The notes under the pieces: generated by a model
Seen by the model: only the letters and a program-made list of their open reading frames with translations
Told to the model about the DNA's origin: nothing
The model's database searches: none
From: Owenia fusiformis
Lineage: Eukaryota; Annelida; Polychaeta; Sabellida; Oweniidae
DNA length: 64,000 nucleotides
Reading direction: 5' to 3'
Assembly: GCA_903813345.2 (NCBI GenBank)
Contig: CAIIXF020000009.1
Location: 37,381,759-37,445,758, forward strand
In this document: positions 26,601 to 32,999 of the stretch, in pieces
Layout of the letters: every line of letters begins with the position of its first letter
How positions within the stretch are numbered: the stretch's first letter is position 1
Position numbers and translations under genes: made by a program

Positions 26601-28627
26601 CTCACATCTTCATCCGATTGTCAATTAGTGCCAAAATAAGATTTCCCGAAAAAAAAACATGACGTCACAATCAGAACCGGTTATGGATTTTAATCGGCAA
26701 TGCGTTATGCAACTCGAATGTAAATTCAGAAGTGTTCATGTTATACTGTGTTCTGATTGGCCAGAAAGGAGTAACGCTTCTCAAAATCACCTCATGGTTC
26801 AATGCCTTTTGGTTGTAAGATTTTAAACAGCATTGAGTTATGTAACAGGATCAACTCAACGTGTATAGTTCCTATACTGTATTCTGATTTGCCAGAACGT
26901 AATTCTACATGACTAGCTTTGTGAAAACGCACCACAGGGTCGGGAGCTCTAATTGAGGTATTATATTTTTCGCTCATCGGAGGAAAAATCATGGCTCCAA
27001 AGTAGTCAAAGTTGAATCATTTCTGCACTGCATTGAATGCAGTGGCAATCAATTACACTGACACTTTATAAGCACGTTCGGAGATCATTAACTCCAGCAA
27101 CATGTTCAAAACCTGTTCTGATCGTGATGTCATGATTGGCACTTGACATTGAGTTCCCCGTTTTGAACATCAAATTTCACGTTTATAGAAAGATTTACAA
27201 AAACGGTACATGGTTTGATTTGTAAGTGGTGTTTACTTCATTTAAAACATGTATAAACTGAATTTTGACCCCATGAGCATCGAACAGACACTTTAAAGTA
27301 GAATTTAAGTTCAGGATTGGACACAAACATCACTCATCCCAAAGCAGCAAATATGTGGGTGTTTAATAACTTACCATTGTTTTAACTGTGAAATAAATAA
27401 TTAAATTAATTAATAAGTTAGTAAATCAAATATATACTTCTAATGTGGATAGTTTATTTCTCATATATGTAAGTAAATACCTTTACCAGCGATGACATTG
27501 ACTAACATTGTATGGAAAACATTAGCTATGATAGCTATTTATGTTATCCAATAAATAAAGTATTACAATATTTATGTAGGTGAGCCAAGTCCATGATGAC
27601 TTGGTCCCAGTTTCACCCAGACTGATATGAGATTTGGACATGATTTCAAAGCTATAAATCAAAGCCACTCTTTACTTGAAAACTCAATGTTGTATCATAT
27701 CCATTATATTCTGTCAATATCATATTTGGATTAATCCCCAACAACTATTAACAACAATGCATAAATCAGCACATACCATTTGGAGGCTGTAAGTGTTTGC
27801 CATTGCGTGCTGCCCATCCAGATGGAAATAGGTCCATTGAGTCCATTCTACACCAGACATCATAACTGTCACTATAGCTATCAAGAGTGAGTCGCATCCT
27901 ACACCCTAGCACCTCAGCCACAGTTGCAACAGAATACAAGGGAGCTCTTCTTGGATCAGCCAACTCAAGTTTCATACCAACTTTGAAGCGGTTTTTAATC
28001 ATTGGAAAATCCTAAAATTATAAAATACAATGAATTGAAACAAAGGTCTACACAAGAAAATTCACAAAACCACCAAAACTTTTAAAAGTTTCTGTAATAG
28101 AGTATAGCATTTTTCGGACACCTTGTACTCCTATAAGCTAGCATTCTACCAGTTCCATATTACCAAAGACTAAAAATGCTGCAGAACAAAAAATAATCTT
28201 CATAATGGTTTGGGTTCTGGATCACAAAATGAACATGGCAATTAAATATGTTGTGGTCAACTTCTTCATTCAATACAAACAAACAAACAAACAAACAAAC
28301 AAACAATCAATCAATGCTCTACCTGTGTGAATAATCCAGTGGGGGCTGCAGTCAAATGATACCTTTCTAAATAGCTCTGCCAGGAAAACATTTCTGAAAA
28401 ATAAAATTGAGAGCTTTTTATAAATCTGATATTAAAAAATCATGGCAAATTTTGAAAAATTTAAAGATTATATTAATTAAAAGACCATGTGTACTGATAG
28501 AAGAATTTGATATTCTAATATTCCAATCAATATAATATGTACCCATTATATTTTCCCCTTTAGACTTTTCCCTCGATGAATGTGTTTTTTCAGTACTGTC
28601 ATAGAGGTTTTGTAGTTTACCACTCAT
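5655..28627 (-). CDS. L3MBTL: MBT-repeat chromatin protein, L3MBTL1/3/4-like (3' partial)
   Basis: Minus-strand exons, listed 5' to 3': 28627-28543, 28393-28323, 28011-27777, [linker exon not found], 22552-22324, 7077-6989, 6330-6108, 5739-5655. All have AG/GT borders and, apart from the gap, matching phases. The protein starts MSGKLQNLY and continues with a FSWQSYLE..LTAAPTGLF linker, MBT repeat 1, MBT repeat 2, a second linker (ESFSWPIYLQ..LSAFKQ), MBT repeat 3 and an 85-bp exon of unknown function. MBT repeats bind mono- and dimethyl-lysine on histones through an aromatic cage, usually in compaction or repression. Repeat 3 (LEAVDLLNPTLIRVA, KIHFDGY, DIFPCGWC, TGHPLESPPL) is closest to the third repeat of L3MBTL1/3/4. 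Repeat 1 ends in phase 1 while repeat 2 starts in phase 0, so one short exon must lie between 22560 and 27770. The C terminus (zinc finger or SAM domain in relatives) lies further left or outside. Large introns host other genes on the opposite strand. Confidence 0.85.
5862..6000 (-). mobile_element. Truncated Helitron-like element copy
   Basis: It begins on the plus strand with ACTAGATAACAGCAAC..AAAGCGTAGCAAATCC, matching the CTAG end of the family, and jumps to the inner words TACTGTAAAATCGGCAC and AAAATGGCGGCCATTTT. It lacks the TCCCATCGAA end, so it is an internal deletion. It lies in the intron between MBT-gene exons 5655-5739 and 6108-6330. Confidence 0.6.
6108..6330 (-). CDS. L3MBTL: L3MBTL-like exon, MBT repeat 3
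   Basis: A 223-bp exon (acceptor CTTTAG, donor GTAAGT) encodes ADHWEVNMSLEAVDLLNP, RIAEVNNHKIKIHFDGY, DFWLDCDSVDIFPCGWC and TGHPLESPPL. The cage Asp and Asn (VDLLNP), the Phe of HFDG and a Tyr in place of Trp are kept, so in this protein repeat 3 is the best candidate for a working methyl-lysine pocket. It is preceded in phase by the linker exon 7077-6989 and followed by exon 5739-5655. Confidence 0.9.
6400..6565. repeat. Minisatellite, about 24-bp unit
   Basis: Six or seven copies of a unit built on ACAATATGTCACCACTT and GTCTATG lie in tandem just upstream (in gene sense) of the MBT repeat 3 exon. The word ATGTCACCACTT also forms the hairpin end of the satellite-carrying element at 31-2190, and AGCATTAACATGA at 6340 matches its other end, so this is probably a rearranged remnant of that family. 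ORFs read through it are artefacts. Confidence 0.75.
6989..7077 (-). CDS. L3MBTL: L3MBTL-like linker exon between MBT repeats 2 and 3
   Basis: An 89-bp exon between acceptor ACTTTCAG and donor GTAATG. Its first two bases complete a Glu codon left open by exon 22552-22324; 29 codons follow, including FDGDLESFSWPIYLQ and LPVPLSAFKQ. This is the FxWxxYL..P..AF linker seen between MBT repeats. It ends in phase 0, matching the next exon. Confidence 0.85.
7342..7375 (-). mobile_element. Minimal 34-bp Helitron-like remnant
   Basis: On the minus strand it reads TCCCACTGAACGAAG at one end and TTGCTGTTTTCTAG at the other, flanked by A and T. It therefore keeps both termini of the family at 3678-5602 and almost nothing between. 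It was probably produced by internal deletion; chance similarity is possible given its size. Confidence 0.45.
7378..9290. other. Intronic or intergenic DNA without recognised features
   Basis: AT-rich sequence between the MBT linker exon and the first BRICHOS gene. Apart from a short poly-G run near 7694-7702 I see no coding exon, RNA gene or clear repeat. The promoter of the plus-strand gene at 9295 must lie in its right part, but no convincing TATA box or initiator stands out. Confidence 0.5.
9295..13233 (+). CDS. BRICHOS-domain membrane precursor with cationic C-terminal peptide
   Basis: Exons: 9295-9339, 10163-10306, 10527-10652, 10837-10941, 11743-11908, 12998-13233. Every border is AG/GT and the phases match (0,0,0,0,1), giving 273 residues. 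Residues 1-30 are cytosolic, 31-53 form one membrane segment (type II signal anchor), and about 65-190 form a BRICHOS domain with Cys118 (KECYI) and Cys175 (EFCKGTEISWV) as the conserved pair. RVKR at 201-204 is a furin site. The 69-residue tail contains CVYRVVRITRIYV then ITPRYIYVC (Cys238 and Cys259), a basic, alternating beta-strand stretch like a disulfide-closed hairpin. BRICHOS domains chaperone beta-prone peptides released from the same precursor. In polychaete worms such precursors release beta-hairpin antimicrobial peptides, so a defence peptide is the best guess, not shown. Start: the ATG at 9295 heads a 15-codon exon mirrored in the paralogue. The gene is nested in an intron of the minus-strand MBT gene. 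Confidence 0.82.
11034..11196. mobile_element. Palindromic MITE in intron 4 of the first BRICHOS gene
   Basis: The termini AAATAGTGACTGCC and GGCAGTCACTATTT are perfect inverted repeats. Further inner pairs, GGGCAATAGTGTAAAT with ATTTACACTATTGC and GGGAATATCCTCTA with TAGAGGATATTCCC, make almost the whole 163 bp fold back. No target duplication is obvious. A second short palindromic piece with related words (GGGCAATAG, GGGAATATA) lies at 11551-11650. Confidence 0.75.
11549..11608. repeat. Short palindrome related to the MITE at 11034
   Basis: GTGATGTCAGCGGG faces CCCGCTGACGTCAC about 20 bp later, with GGCAATAG and ATATTCCC words shared with the element at 11034-11196. It is probably a diverged or truncated member of the same fold-back family. 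It lies in intron 4. Confidence 0.5.
12520..12790 (+). pseudogene. LINE reverse-transcriptase 3' relic
   Basis: A frame running from about 12520 to the stop at 12787 reads RRDDMIKVYKIFNG, STTRGRHKLYKQ, FSQRIIYDWNSL. This matches the C-terminal end of the LINE ORF at 37770-39640 (GDLIQVYKIMNE, NTRGHCQKFYKP, FSQRTIDDWNNL). Only this tail is present, as expected from 5'-truncated retrotransposition. It lies in intron 5 of the first BRICHOS gene, in the same orientation, and is not part of that gene. Confidence 0.8.
13275..13280 (+). terminator. Poly(A) signal of first BRICHOS gene
   Basis: AATAAA lies 42 bp after the stop codon at 13231-13233, inside TAATAATAAATGACTC. It is the first match downstream and is suitably placed for a short 3' UTR. 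Confidence 0.5.
13330..13713 (-). mobile_element. tRNA-derived SINE
   Basis: On the minus strand it opens with a tRNA-like head: A box TGGCCTAGTGGTTAAGGC (13702-13685) and B box GGGTTCAAACCC (about 13633-13622). These are pol III promoter elements. The head does not pair into an acceptor stem, so this is not a working tRNA gene. An unrelated body follows, ending in an (AAAT)n tail at 13358-13330. It lies just downstream of the first BRICHOS gene. Confidence 0.75.
14010..14907 (-). pseudogene. 5'-truncated LINE reverse transcriptase
   Basis: A minus-strand frame of about 290 codons begins inside the RT domain at VPQGSVLGPVLFTLYINDL, continues with the catalytic motif FADDTN, LSLNIDKTNYMIF, FLGVIIDNKLNW, and ends at 14010. 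RT fingers and the endonuclease are missing, so this is a dead-on-arrival copy of a non-LTR element. A stop lies just upstream of ICIVPQGS near 14907, marking the 5' break. It is a different family from the LINE at 37540-39655, with very AT-rich codon use. It separates the two BRICHOS genes. Confidence 0.85.
14910..16990. other. Intergenic DNA between the BRICHOS genes
   Basis: AT-rich, with no exon or RNA gene seen. It contains a diverged relative (about 15664-15830, GCCCGTAGCCAGG at one end and CCCTGGCCATGGGA at the other) of the MITE at 22709-22915, and a short GAACTTCGTTTGATGGGATAA remnant at 15472-15492 of the Helitron-like family. The promoter of the gene at 16994 should lie near the right end; nothing distinctive is visible. 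Confidence 0.45.
16994..21761 (+). CDS. BRICHOS-domain membrane precursor with four-cysteine C-terminal peptide
   Basis: Exons: 16994-17035, 17165-17302, 17794-17928, 19103-19207, 20685-20859, 21595-21761; AG/GT borders, phases 0,0,0,0,1, 253 residues. It has the same exon plan as the gene at 9295-13233, with Cys118 and Cys175 at identical positions. Membrane segment about residues 25-48 (TYIGVIVTLVAIVLGLTAGC); BRICHOS about 65-190 with YKVNVHNPDGTTVRE, HHVSNQAILTHHKL, EKMCFIRELID, VDEVREYNYVKSDRPVNM, FCKGTEISWV. REKR at 204-207 is a furin site. The 46-residue tail carries Cys217, 225, 237 and 248 (KTCWMEDEEYCARKGW, GKCLDWSSHWVEKC), rich in Trp and near-neutral in charge, probably two disulfides. 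It shares no similarity with the tail of the other gene. Likely role: regulated release of a secreted peptide under BRICHOS chaperoning, target unknown. It is nested in the same intron of the minus-strand MBT gene. Confidence 0.82.
17901..18657 (+). repeat. Minisatellite made from an exon/intron junction, about 19 x 40 bp
   Basis: A 40-bp unit repeats from the last 28 bp of BRICHOS exon 3 into intron 3. It consists of the exon end (CCAGGCTATTCTTACTCATC, ACAAATTG) plus the start of the intron (GTGAGTGCTAAA). The first unit is the real junction; the rest lie inside the intron, and nearly every copy keeps a GTGAGT donor. One copy (near 18001) is 39 bp. Because 40 is not a multiple of three, use of a later donor would usually shift the frame, and an in-frame TAA appears in the second intronic unit. 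Confidence 0.9.
19360..20378. mobile_element. 1-kb fold-back element
   Basis: It starts CACACCCGGTGATCGTGAA and ends TTCACGATCACCGGGTGTG, flanked on both sides by AATAT (5-bp duplication). Arms of about 400 bp are inverted copies of each other, including GGGACGGAGGGGGG blocks at the outer and inner ends (19381-19395, 19750-19780, 19960-19990, 20342-20356). The spacer is short. It sits in intron 4 of the second BRICHOS gene and encodes nothing; a cruciform or hairpin is likely. Confidence 0.8.
20460..20645. repeat. Diverged relative of the Helitron-like family
   Basis: GGCGGCCATCTTGAAAA, AATATGAATAAAATC, GACGGATGGACTGAC and CACTATATCCC..GAACTTCCTTGGGATAATAA follow the order of words in the copies at 3678-5602 but with many changes. 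It is an old remnant in intron 4, just before BRICHOS exon 5. Confidence 0.55.
22231..22236 (+). terminator. Poly(A) signal of second BRICHOS gene
   Basis: AATAAA lies about 470 bp downstream of the TAA at 21759-21761, close to the next MBT exon on the other strand (22324). No earlier perfect match was noticed in the 3' region. Confidence 0.4.
22324..22552 (-). CDS. L3MBTL: L3MBTL-like exon 5 (or later), MBT repeat 2 with lost cage
   Basis: A 229-bp exon (acceptor CACCTAG, donor GTAAGT) encodes an MBT repeat: HSFKVGRKLEAPSKEHP, YVGTVKDIHGGRILVQLDNC, EYWSSISSPCLHPVGWSKENGKILRPPKG. In L3MBTL1 the second repeat holds the methyl-lysine pocket (Asp and Asn after LEAV, then Phe, Trp and Tyr around HFDxWxxxYDYW). 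Here those positions read Ser, His, Leu, Cys and Thr, so the pocket looks dismantled while the fold motifs (HPVGW, PPKG) remain. It starts in phase 0 and ends in phase 1. Confidence 0.85.
22709..22915. mobile_element. MITE with 16-bp inverted termini
   Basis: It starts CAGGCCCGTAGCCAGG and ends CCTGGCTACGGGCCTG, perfect inverted repeats, with ATGTA on both sides as a 5-bp target duplication (22704-22708 and 22916-22920). The 207-bp interior, rich in AACCCCCC and its complement, is partly self-complementary. It encodes no protein. A diverged relative lies at about 15664-15830. Confidence 0.85.
23090..23865. repeat. Dispersed repeat with AAGGTCA words and GGACGGAC tail
   Basis: The left half (23090-23340) shares GAAGGTCACTGAAGGTCAA, GTCAGATTTGAACTCC and AATTGAAGCAAGTTGAAAA with the satellite monomer at 31-2190. 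The right end (23790-23865) has GGACGGATGGACGGACGGAC and GATCCCATAGGCTCACTGTG, unlike either end of that family. It is probably another satellite-related mobile element with a single monomer-like core. No coding frame. Confidence 0.6.
24084..25056 (+). CDS. Orphan repeat exon: 18 perfect 16-residue units plus one diverged (5' end missing)
   Basis: After a strong acceptor (TTTGTTTTCTTCAG, ending 24083) a frame stays open for 324 codons to the TAA at 25054-25056, with no ATG, so it must be joined to upstream exon(s). The unit is PEYPVNATIHYCHGDS, 48 bp, spaced exactly 48 bp for 18 copies without an indel. Changes in this frame are mild (N/D, V/I, A/V, and silent changes in the Ser, Gly and His codons), whereas a second open frame is stopped by TAA at 24702. 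A diverged last unit at DNA level still reads LPDFPVNKTVNYSYGNS. Each unit has one Cys and an N-glycosylation sequon (NAT). This suggests a secreted or cell-surface repeat protein. An in-frame stop at 24040-24042 limits the exon upstream. The phase (one base before the first codon) differs from the BRICHOS last exons, so a link to those genes is unproven. Confidence 0.55.
25060..27770. other. Intron of the MBT gene without further recognised features
   Basis: AT-rich DNA between the repeat exon and MBT repeat 1. One short MBT linker exon (FxWxxYL type, phase 1 in and phase 0 out) should lie between 22560 and 27770. I searched by eye for Trp and Tyr/Leu codons at the right spacing and found no convincing candidate. 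Confidence 0.4.
27777..28011 (-). CDS. L3MBTL: L3MBTL-like exon 3, MBT repeat 1
   Basis: A 235-bp exon with acceptor TTTTAG and donor GTATGT encodes one complete MBT barrel: FKVGMKLELADPRRAP, YSVATVAEV, LTLDSYSDSYDVW, DLFPSGWAARNGKHLQPPN. The Asp of the usual LExxDxxNP cage motif is present, but the Asn and the Phe of HFDxW are not (APL and LTLDSY here). It is therefore probably structural or peptide-binding, as in first repeats of known L3MBTL proteins. It ends in phase 1. Confidence 0.85.
28275..28312. repeat. (CAAA)n microsatellite
   Basis: About eight AAAC/CAAA units followed by two CAAT units, directly next to the donor of MBT-gene exon 2 (28323). It could affect splicing if expanded; no other role is visible. 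Confidence 0.85.
28323..28627 (-). CDS. L3MBTL: L3MBTL-like exons 1-2 (N terminus and first linker)
   Basis: Exon 1 (28627-28543, 85 bp) encodes 28 residues from the ATG and ends in phase 1 at a GTACAT donor. Exon 2 (28393-28323, 71 bp) follows TTTTTCAG and supplies the last two bases of a Glu codon, then 23 codons including FSWQSYLE and TAAPTGLF. FxWxxYLxxxxxxAAPxxLF is the helix that precedes each MBT barrel. Exon 2 ends in phase 0, as exon 3 requires. Upstream 5' UTR and promoter were not identified. Confidence 0.85.
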
Positions 28628-29237
28628 GATTCTTTATTTTGTTGTTTACCACTCTGTCTGTAGGATGGGTTACATATCTTCATTAATCAACATGCTGAAA
28701 AAATAATTACATTTTATTTATTTTGGTATTAAATACAGATATAGAAAGATAGTTCTTATACATCATGTATATAGTGCTGAGTTTGTGAAGGCAACTTAAT
28801 TTGGATATGATTCACATTACATCCCTCACCCCCTCTCGATTGTTTTCATAGATTTTGTTCATCTTCTGCTTCCAATGCCACACACTTTGGATGCAAATGC
28901 TGACTTATATCCTGTTACTGTGGGGTGTGTCAGCTAGGGATGGGAAGGTTACCTGAACGTTCTCAAACTCAAATTGAACAATTCCATGATTTGTTTATCT
29001 GGCAAAGCTTGCTAGGGGGTGAATCAAAAATGCAACAAAACAAACCTAAGGTTGAACAAGAAACGAGTTCATACTCCTTTCCATTGTTGATCATTACATA
29101 TATTTATCTTAATTATCTAACAGAACCTTTCCTAGATTGTTCAACTGCTGGGTTTATGAGCCTTAGTTACCTTATCTATATATTAATAAGTCAATGTATA
29201 GCTTACATATTTTGAGCTACTCCCTACTTCACATAAA

Positions 29238-32200
29238 GGTGCAGGAATGGCTATATCGTCGTATAGCGATATATATCGTCTCTCAGACGATATATTCGTG
29301 AAACTATCTCTCCCCATCCTCAAATCGAAATATATCCGATATATATCTCCGGGGTAGGATATATATCGAATATATCGTGTATATCGTGTATATCGTCATC
29401 CATAAATATAAGAACTTTTTAACAAACCTCTGTATTGAAGATATATATCTAATATATATCTTGAAGACAGGATATATATCGATTATAGCGTACATATCGT
29501 GTATGTATCGCTCTATATCTAGGAAAGAGGATATATATCGTGTATATCGTTATCATGTGTATATCGCTCTATATCTTGGAAAGAGGATATATATCGAATA
29601 TATCGTGTATATCGTCATCCATAAATATAAGAACTTTTTTTAACAAACCTCTGTATTGAAGATATATATCCGATATATATCTTGAAGACAGGATATATAT
29701 TGATTTTAGCGTATATATCGCGTGTGTATCGCTCTATATCTAGGAAAGAGGATATATATCGAATATATCGTGTATATCGTGCTTGAAAAATAGGGTATTC
29801 GATATATATCCTGTCTTCAAGATATATATCGGATATATATTCCCAGTTTACAATTTTGTTAAATCAGTTCTTATATTTTTCAAACATGATATACATGATA
29901 TATTCGATATATATCCTCTTTCCAAGATATAGAGCGATATACACACCATATATACCATACATTCGATATATATCCTCTTTTCAAGATATTCAGGATTAGA
30001 GGGATGATATCAGGGTATATTAAATTTTTTTTACATGTTTTCCAAAAAAAAATCATTTTCAATTTTTTTCAGTTTTTCACAAATTTTCATATTTTCAAAA
30101 TTTTCATTTTATCCAAATTTTTCATTTTTTCCAAAAATCGTGTATATTTTGATATCAAGACAAATATCAAGTAGGTATCTTTTTTTCACAAATTAAATTT
30201 ATTTCCCAAAATTTATTTTTTTCCAAAAATGAGTTTTTTTAATATTTTTTATTTTTTGATTAAAATTATCTTCACATTTTAATTTCTTTAAGTATTTTGT
30301 TCTTCTTGCCCTTAAACTTAATTTCTCAATGTACTTGGGAGTAGGTTATACCCTCCATAAGTTTTGCAACCCTAACCCCCTCATTGAACTACATATCAAA
30401 GGCTCTTTTTGTTTGAATTTTTATTAACATTACCTTTTGAAAAAATACTTATTGTATTGATGGAAATGTAACTTGACTTCATTTCCAATGCCCCCAAGGT
30501 TTCCCAATTTTTTCCTCAATCACAATAGGTCGAAAATTGATGATAAACTTTATGAATTTGTGAAAATCGTCATTCCTATGTAAACCAATGGAAAATGGTG
30601 GGTTCGGGGCAAATCTGATTTCAGGGTATCCAACCAGTAAAAGACTCACCTAAAATATTTTTATAATTATAGAAAATTGAATTGTCTACTTTTTGTACTC
30701 TAAGTGTTCAGAGTACTTTGAAGACCTATAACTTTTTAAAACTGAGGAAACATATCAAATTTTTATTAAACAAAGTAAGCAAATACAATTTTGGCCACCT
30801 AACTTGTATTTTTTGCAAGATCTCAGATGGATAAATATTCTGTCATATGACTTGCGGTAAACCTACCATTTCCCATTGGTTTACATGGGAATGTCGATTT
30901 TCCAAAATTCATCAGATTTATCATCAATTTTCAACCTATTGCAATTGAGGAAAAGAATTGGGAACATTTGGAGGCATTGGAAATGAATTAAGTTACATTC
31001 CCATCAATATTATAAGTATTTTCCTCGCAGGTAATGGAAATAGAAATTCAAACATAAAGAGGCTTTAACACGTAGTTCAATGAGGGAGCTAAGATTGCCA
31101 AACTTACGGAGGGGAGTGTATGTAACGTAAATATTTCTAAGATTCAATCCTTTTTTCTCTCATTCAACAGAAGATTTTGAGTAGATGTTGCTCTTGACCA
31201 TGGTATAAGGTCGTTATTCACCTGTCGGGATGATATGGGTAATATCCCTCGGATGATATCGATATTTCCCTCGGATGATATCGATATTTCCCTCGGTCAC
31301 TATAGCGTATGTATCGTTAGTATATCGCTCTATAGGATATATATCGAATATATAGAGGATGTTCTTTTTATTCCATAGTTAAAGTCATCATCAGAATCGC
31401 CGGAAATTCAGTTATTTAATTCGAGTTTTCCAAACGATCCTGCGATGTTGACACTTAGCGTCGTTTAGAGTCTGAAGTAGCAAAAATCCATAAACCATCG
31501 CATACGACGCCGTATGTCATGGCTAAAAAACTGTATGCTATGGTTAAGTAAAAATTTGTCAAAAATATCATATTTTACCACTGATTACAAAAATACCGTT
31601 TTTATTTTCACATGTTATCCTATGAATATCATGCTAACTATGGAATAAATCGTATATATCATGTGTATATCGGTCAATATCTTGAAAAGAGGATATGATC
31701 AAATATATCGTGTATATCATTAGTTTATCGCTCTATATCTTGAAAAGAAGATATATATCGAATATAGCGTATATATCGTGTGTATATCTATATCTTGAAA
31801 AGAGGATATATATCGAATATATCGTGCATATCGTGTATATCGTCATGGATAATTTTAAGAACTGATTCAACAAACCCTGTATTGGAGATATATATCCGAT
31901 ATATATCTAATACACAGGATATATATATCGAATATAGCGTATATATCGTGTATATCGAATATATCGTGTACATCGTGTATATCTTGTAAATCGTCGTGCA
32001 TAATTTTAAGAACTGATTCAACAAACCCTTATTGGGGATATATATCCGATATATATCTAATACACAGGATATATATATCGAATATAGCGTATATATCTTG
32101 TATATATCGTTCTGTATCTTGAAAATAGGATATATATCGAATATATCGTGTATATCGTGTATATCGTCGTGTATAATTTTAAGAACTGATTCAACAAACC

Positions 32201-32993
32201 CTGTATTGGGGATATATACCCGATATATCTTTAAGACAGGATATATATCAAATATAGCGTATGTATCTTGTGTATATCGTTCTATATCTTGAAAATAGGA
32301 TATATATCGAATATATCGTGTATATCGTGTATATCATCATGGCTAATTGTAAGAACCGACTCAACAATCTCTGTATTGGGGATATATATCCGATATATAT
32401 CTTAAACACAGGATATATATATCGAATATAGGGTATATATCGTTCTATATCTTGAAAAGAGGATATATATCGAATATATCGTGTATATCGTCATGGACAA
32501 TTGTAAGAATCGACTCAACAATCTCTGTATTGGGGATATATATCCGATATATATCTTAAACACAGGATATATATATCGAATATAGCGTATATATCTTGTG
32601 TATATCGTTCTATATCTTGAAAATAGGATATATATCGAATATATCGAATATATCGTGTATATCGCCATGAATAATTTTAAGAACTGATTCAACAAACCCT
32701 GTATTGGGGATATATATCCGATATATATCTTGGAGACAGGATATATATCGAATATAGCGTATATATCATGTGTATATCGTTCTATATCTTGAAAATAGGA
32801 TATATATCGAATATATCGTGTATATCGTCATGGGTAAATGCCAGGAACATGATAAAATCTGGAGAAGTATATCTGGCCAGATTTTATATAGCCTTATATA
32901 TCGACGATATATATCGAATATATCACATGTAAGTCAATGAGAGGCAGTATAGCGATATATATCGCTATACAACGATATAGCCATTCCTGCACC
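29238..32993. mobile_element. 3.75-kb element of GATATATATC-type repeats with inverted termini
   Basis: It starts GGTGCAGGAATGGCTATATC and ends GATATAGCCATTCCTGCACC, an inverted pair that continues inwards through GTATAGCGATATATATCG. The outer parts are arrays of 150-190-bp units containing CGATATATATC, AAGAACTGATTCAACAAACC and GTATTGGGGATATATATCC. The middle (about 30317-31135) is a second, nested inverted repeat: CTCATTGAACTAC faces GTAGTTCAATGAG, and CCAATGGAAAATGG faces CCATTTCCCATTGG. No credible protein is encoded; short Ile/Tyr-rich ORFs are artefacts of the ATATC repeats. It is probably a fold-back DNA transposon that amplified internal satellite. Confidence 0.75.
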
Positions 32994-32999
32994 ATTCTC

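Noticed and set aside
27366-27385. An 11-bp micro-exon (CACAG..GTAAGT on the minus strand) as the missing MBT linker
   Set aside because: Too short to encode the FxWxxYL linker, and the phase does not fit.
29304-32695. Many Ile/Tyr-rich ORFs on both strands
   Set aside because: All arise from ATATATCG-type tandem repeats; no domain, and the frames mirror each other.
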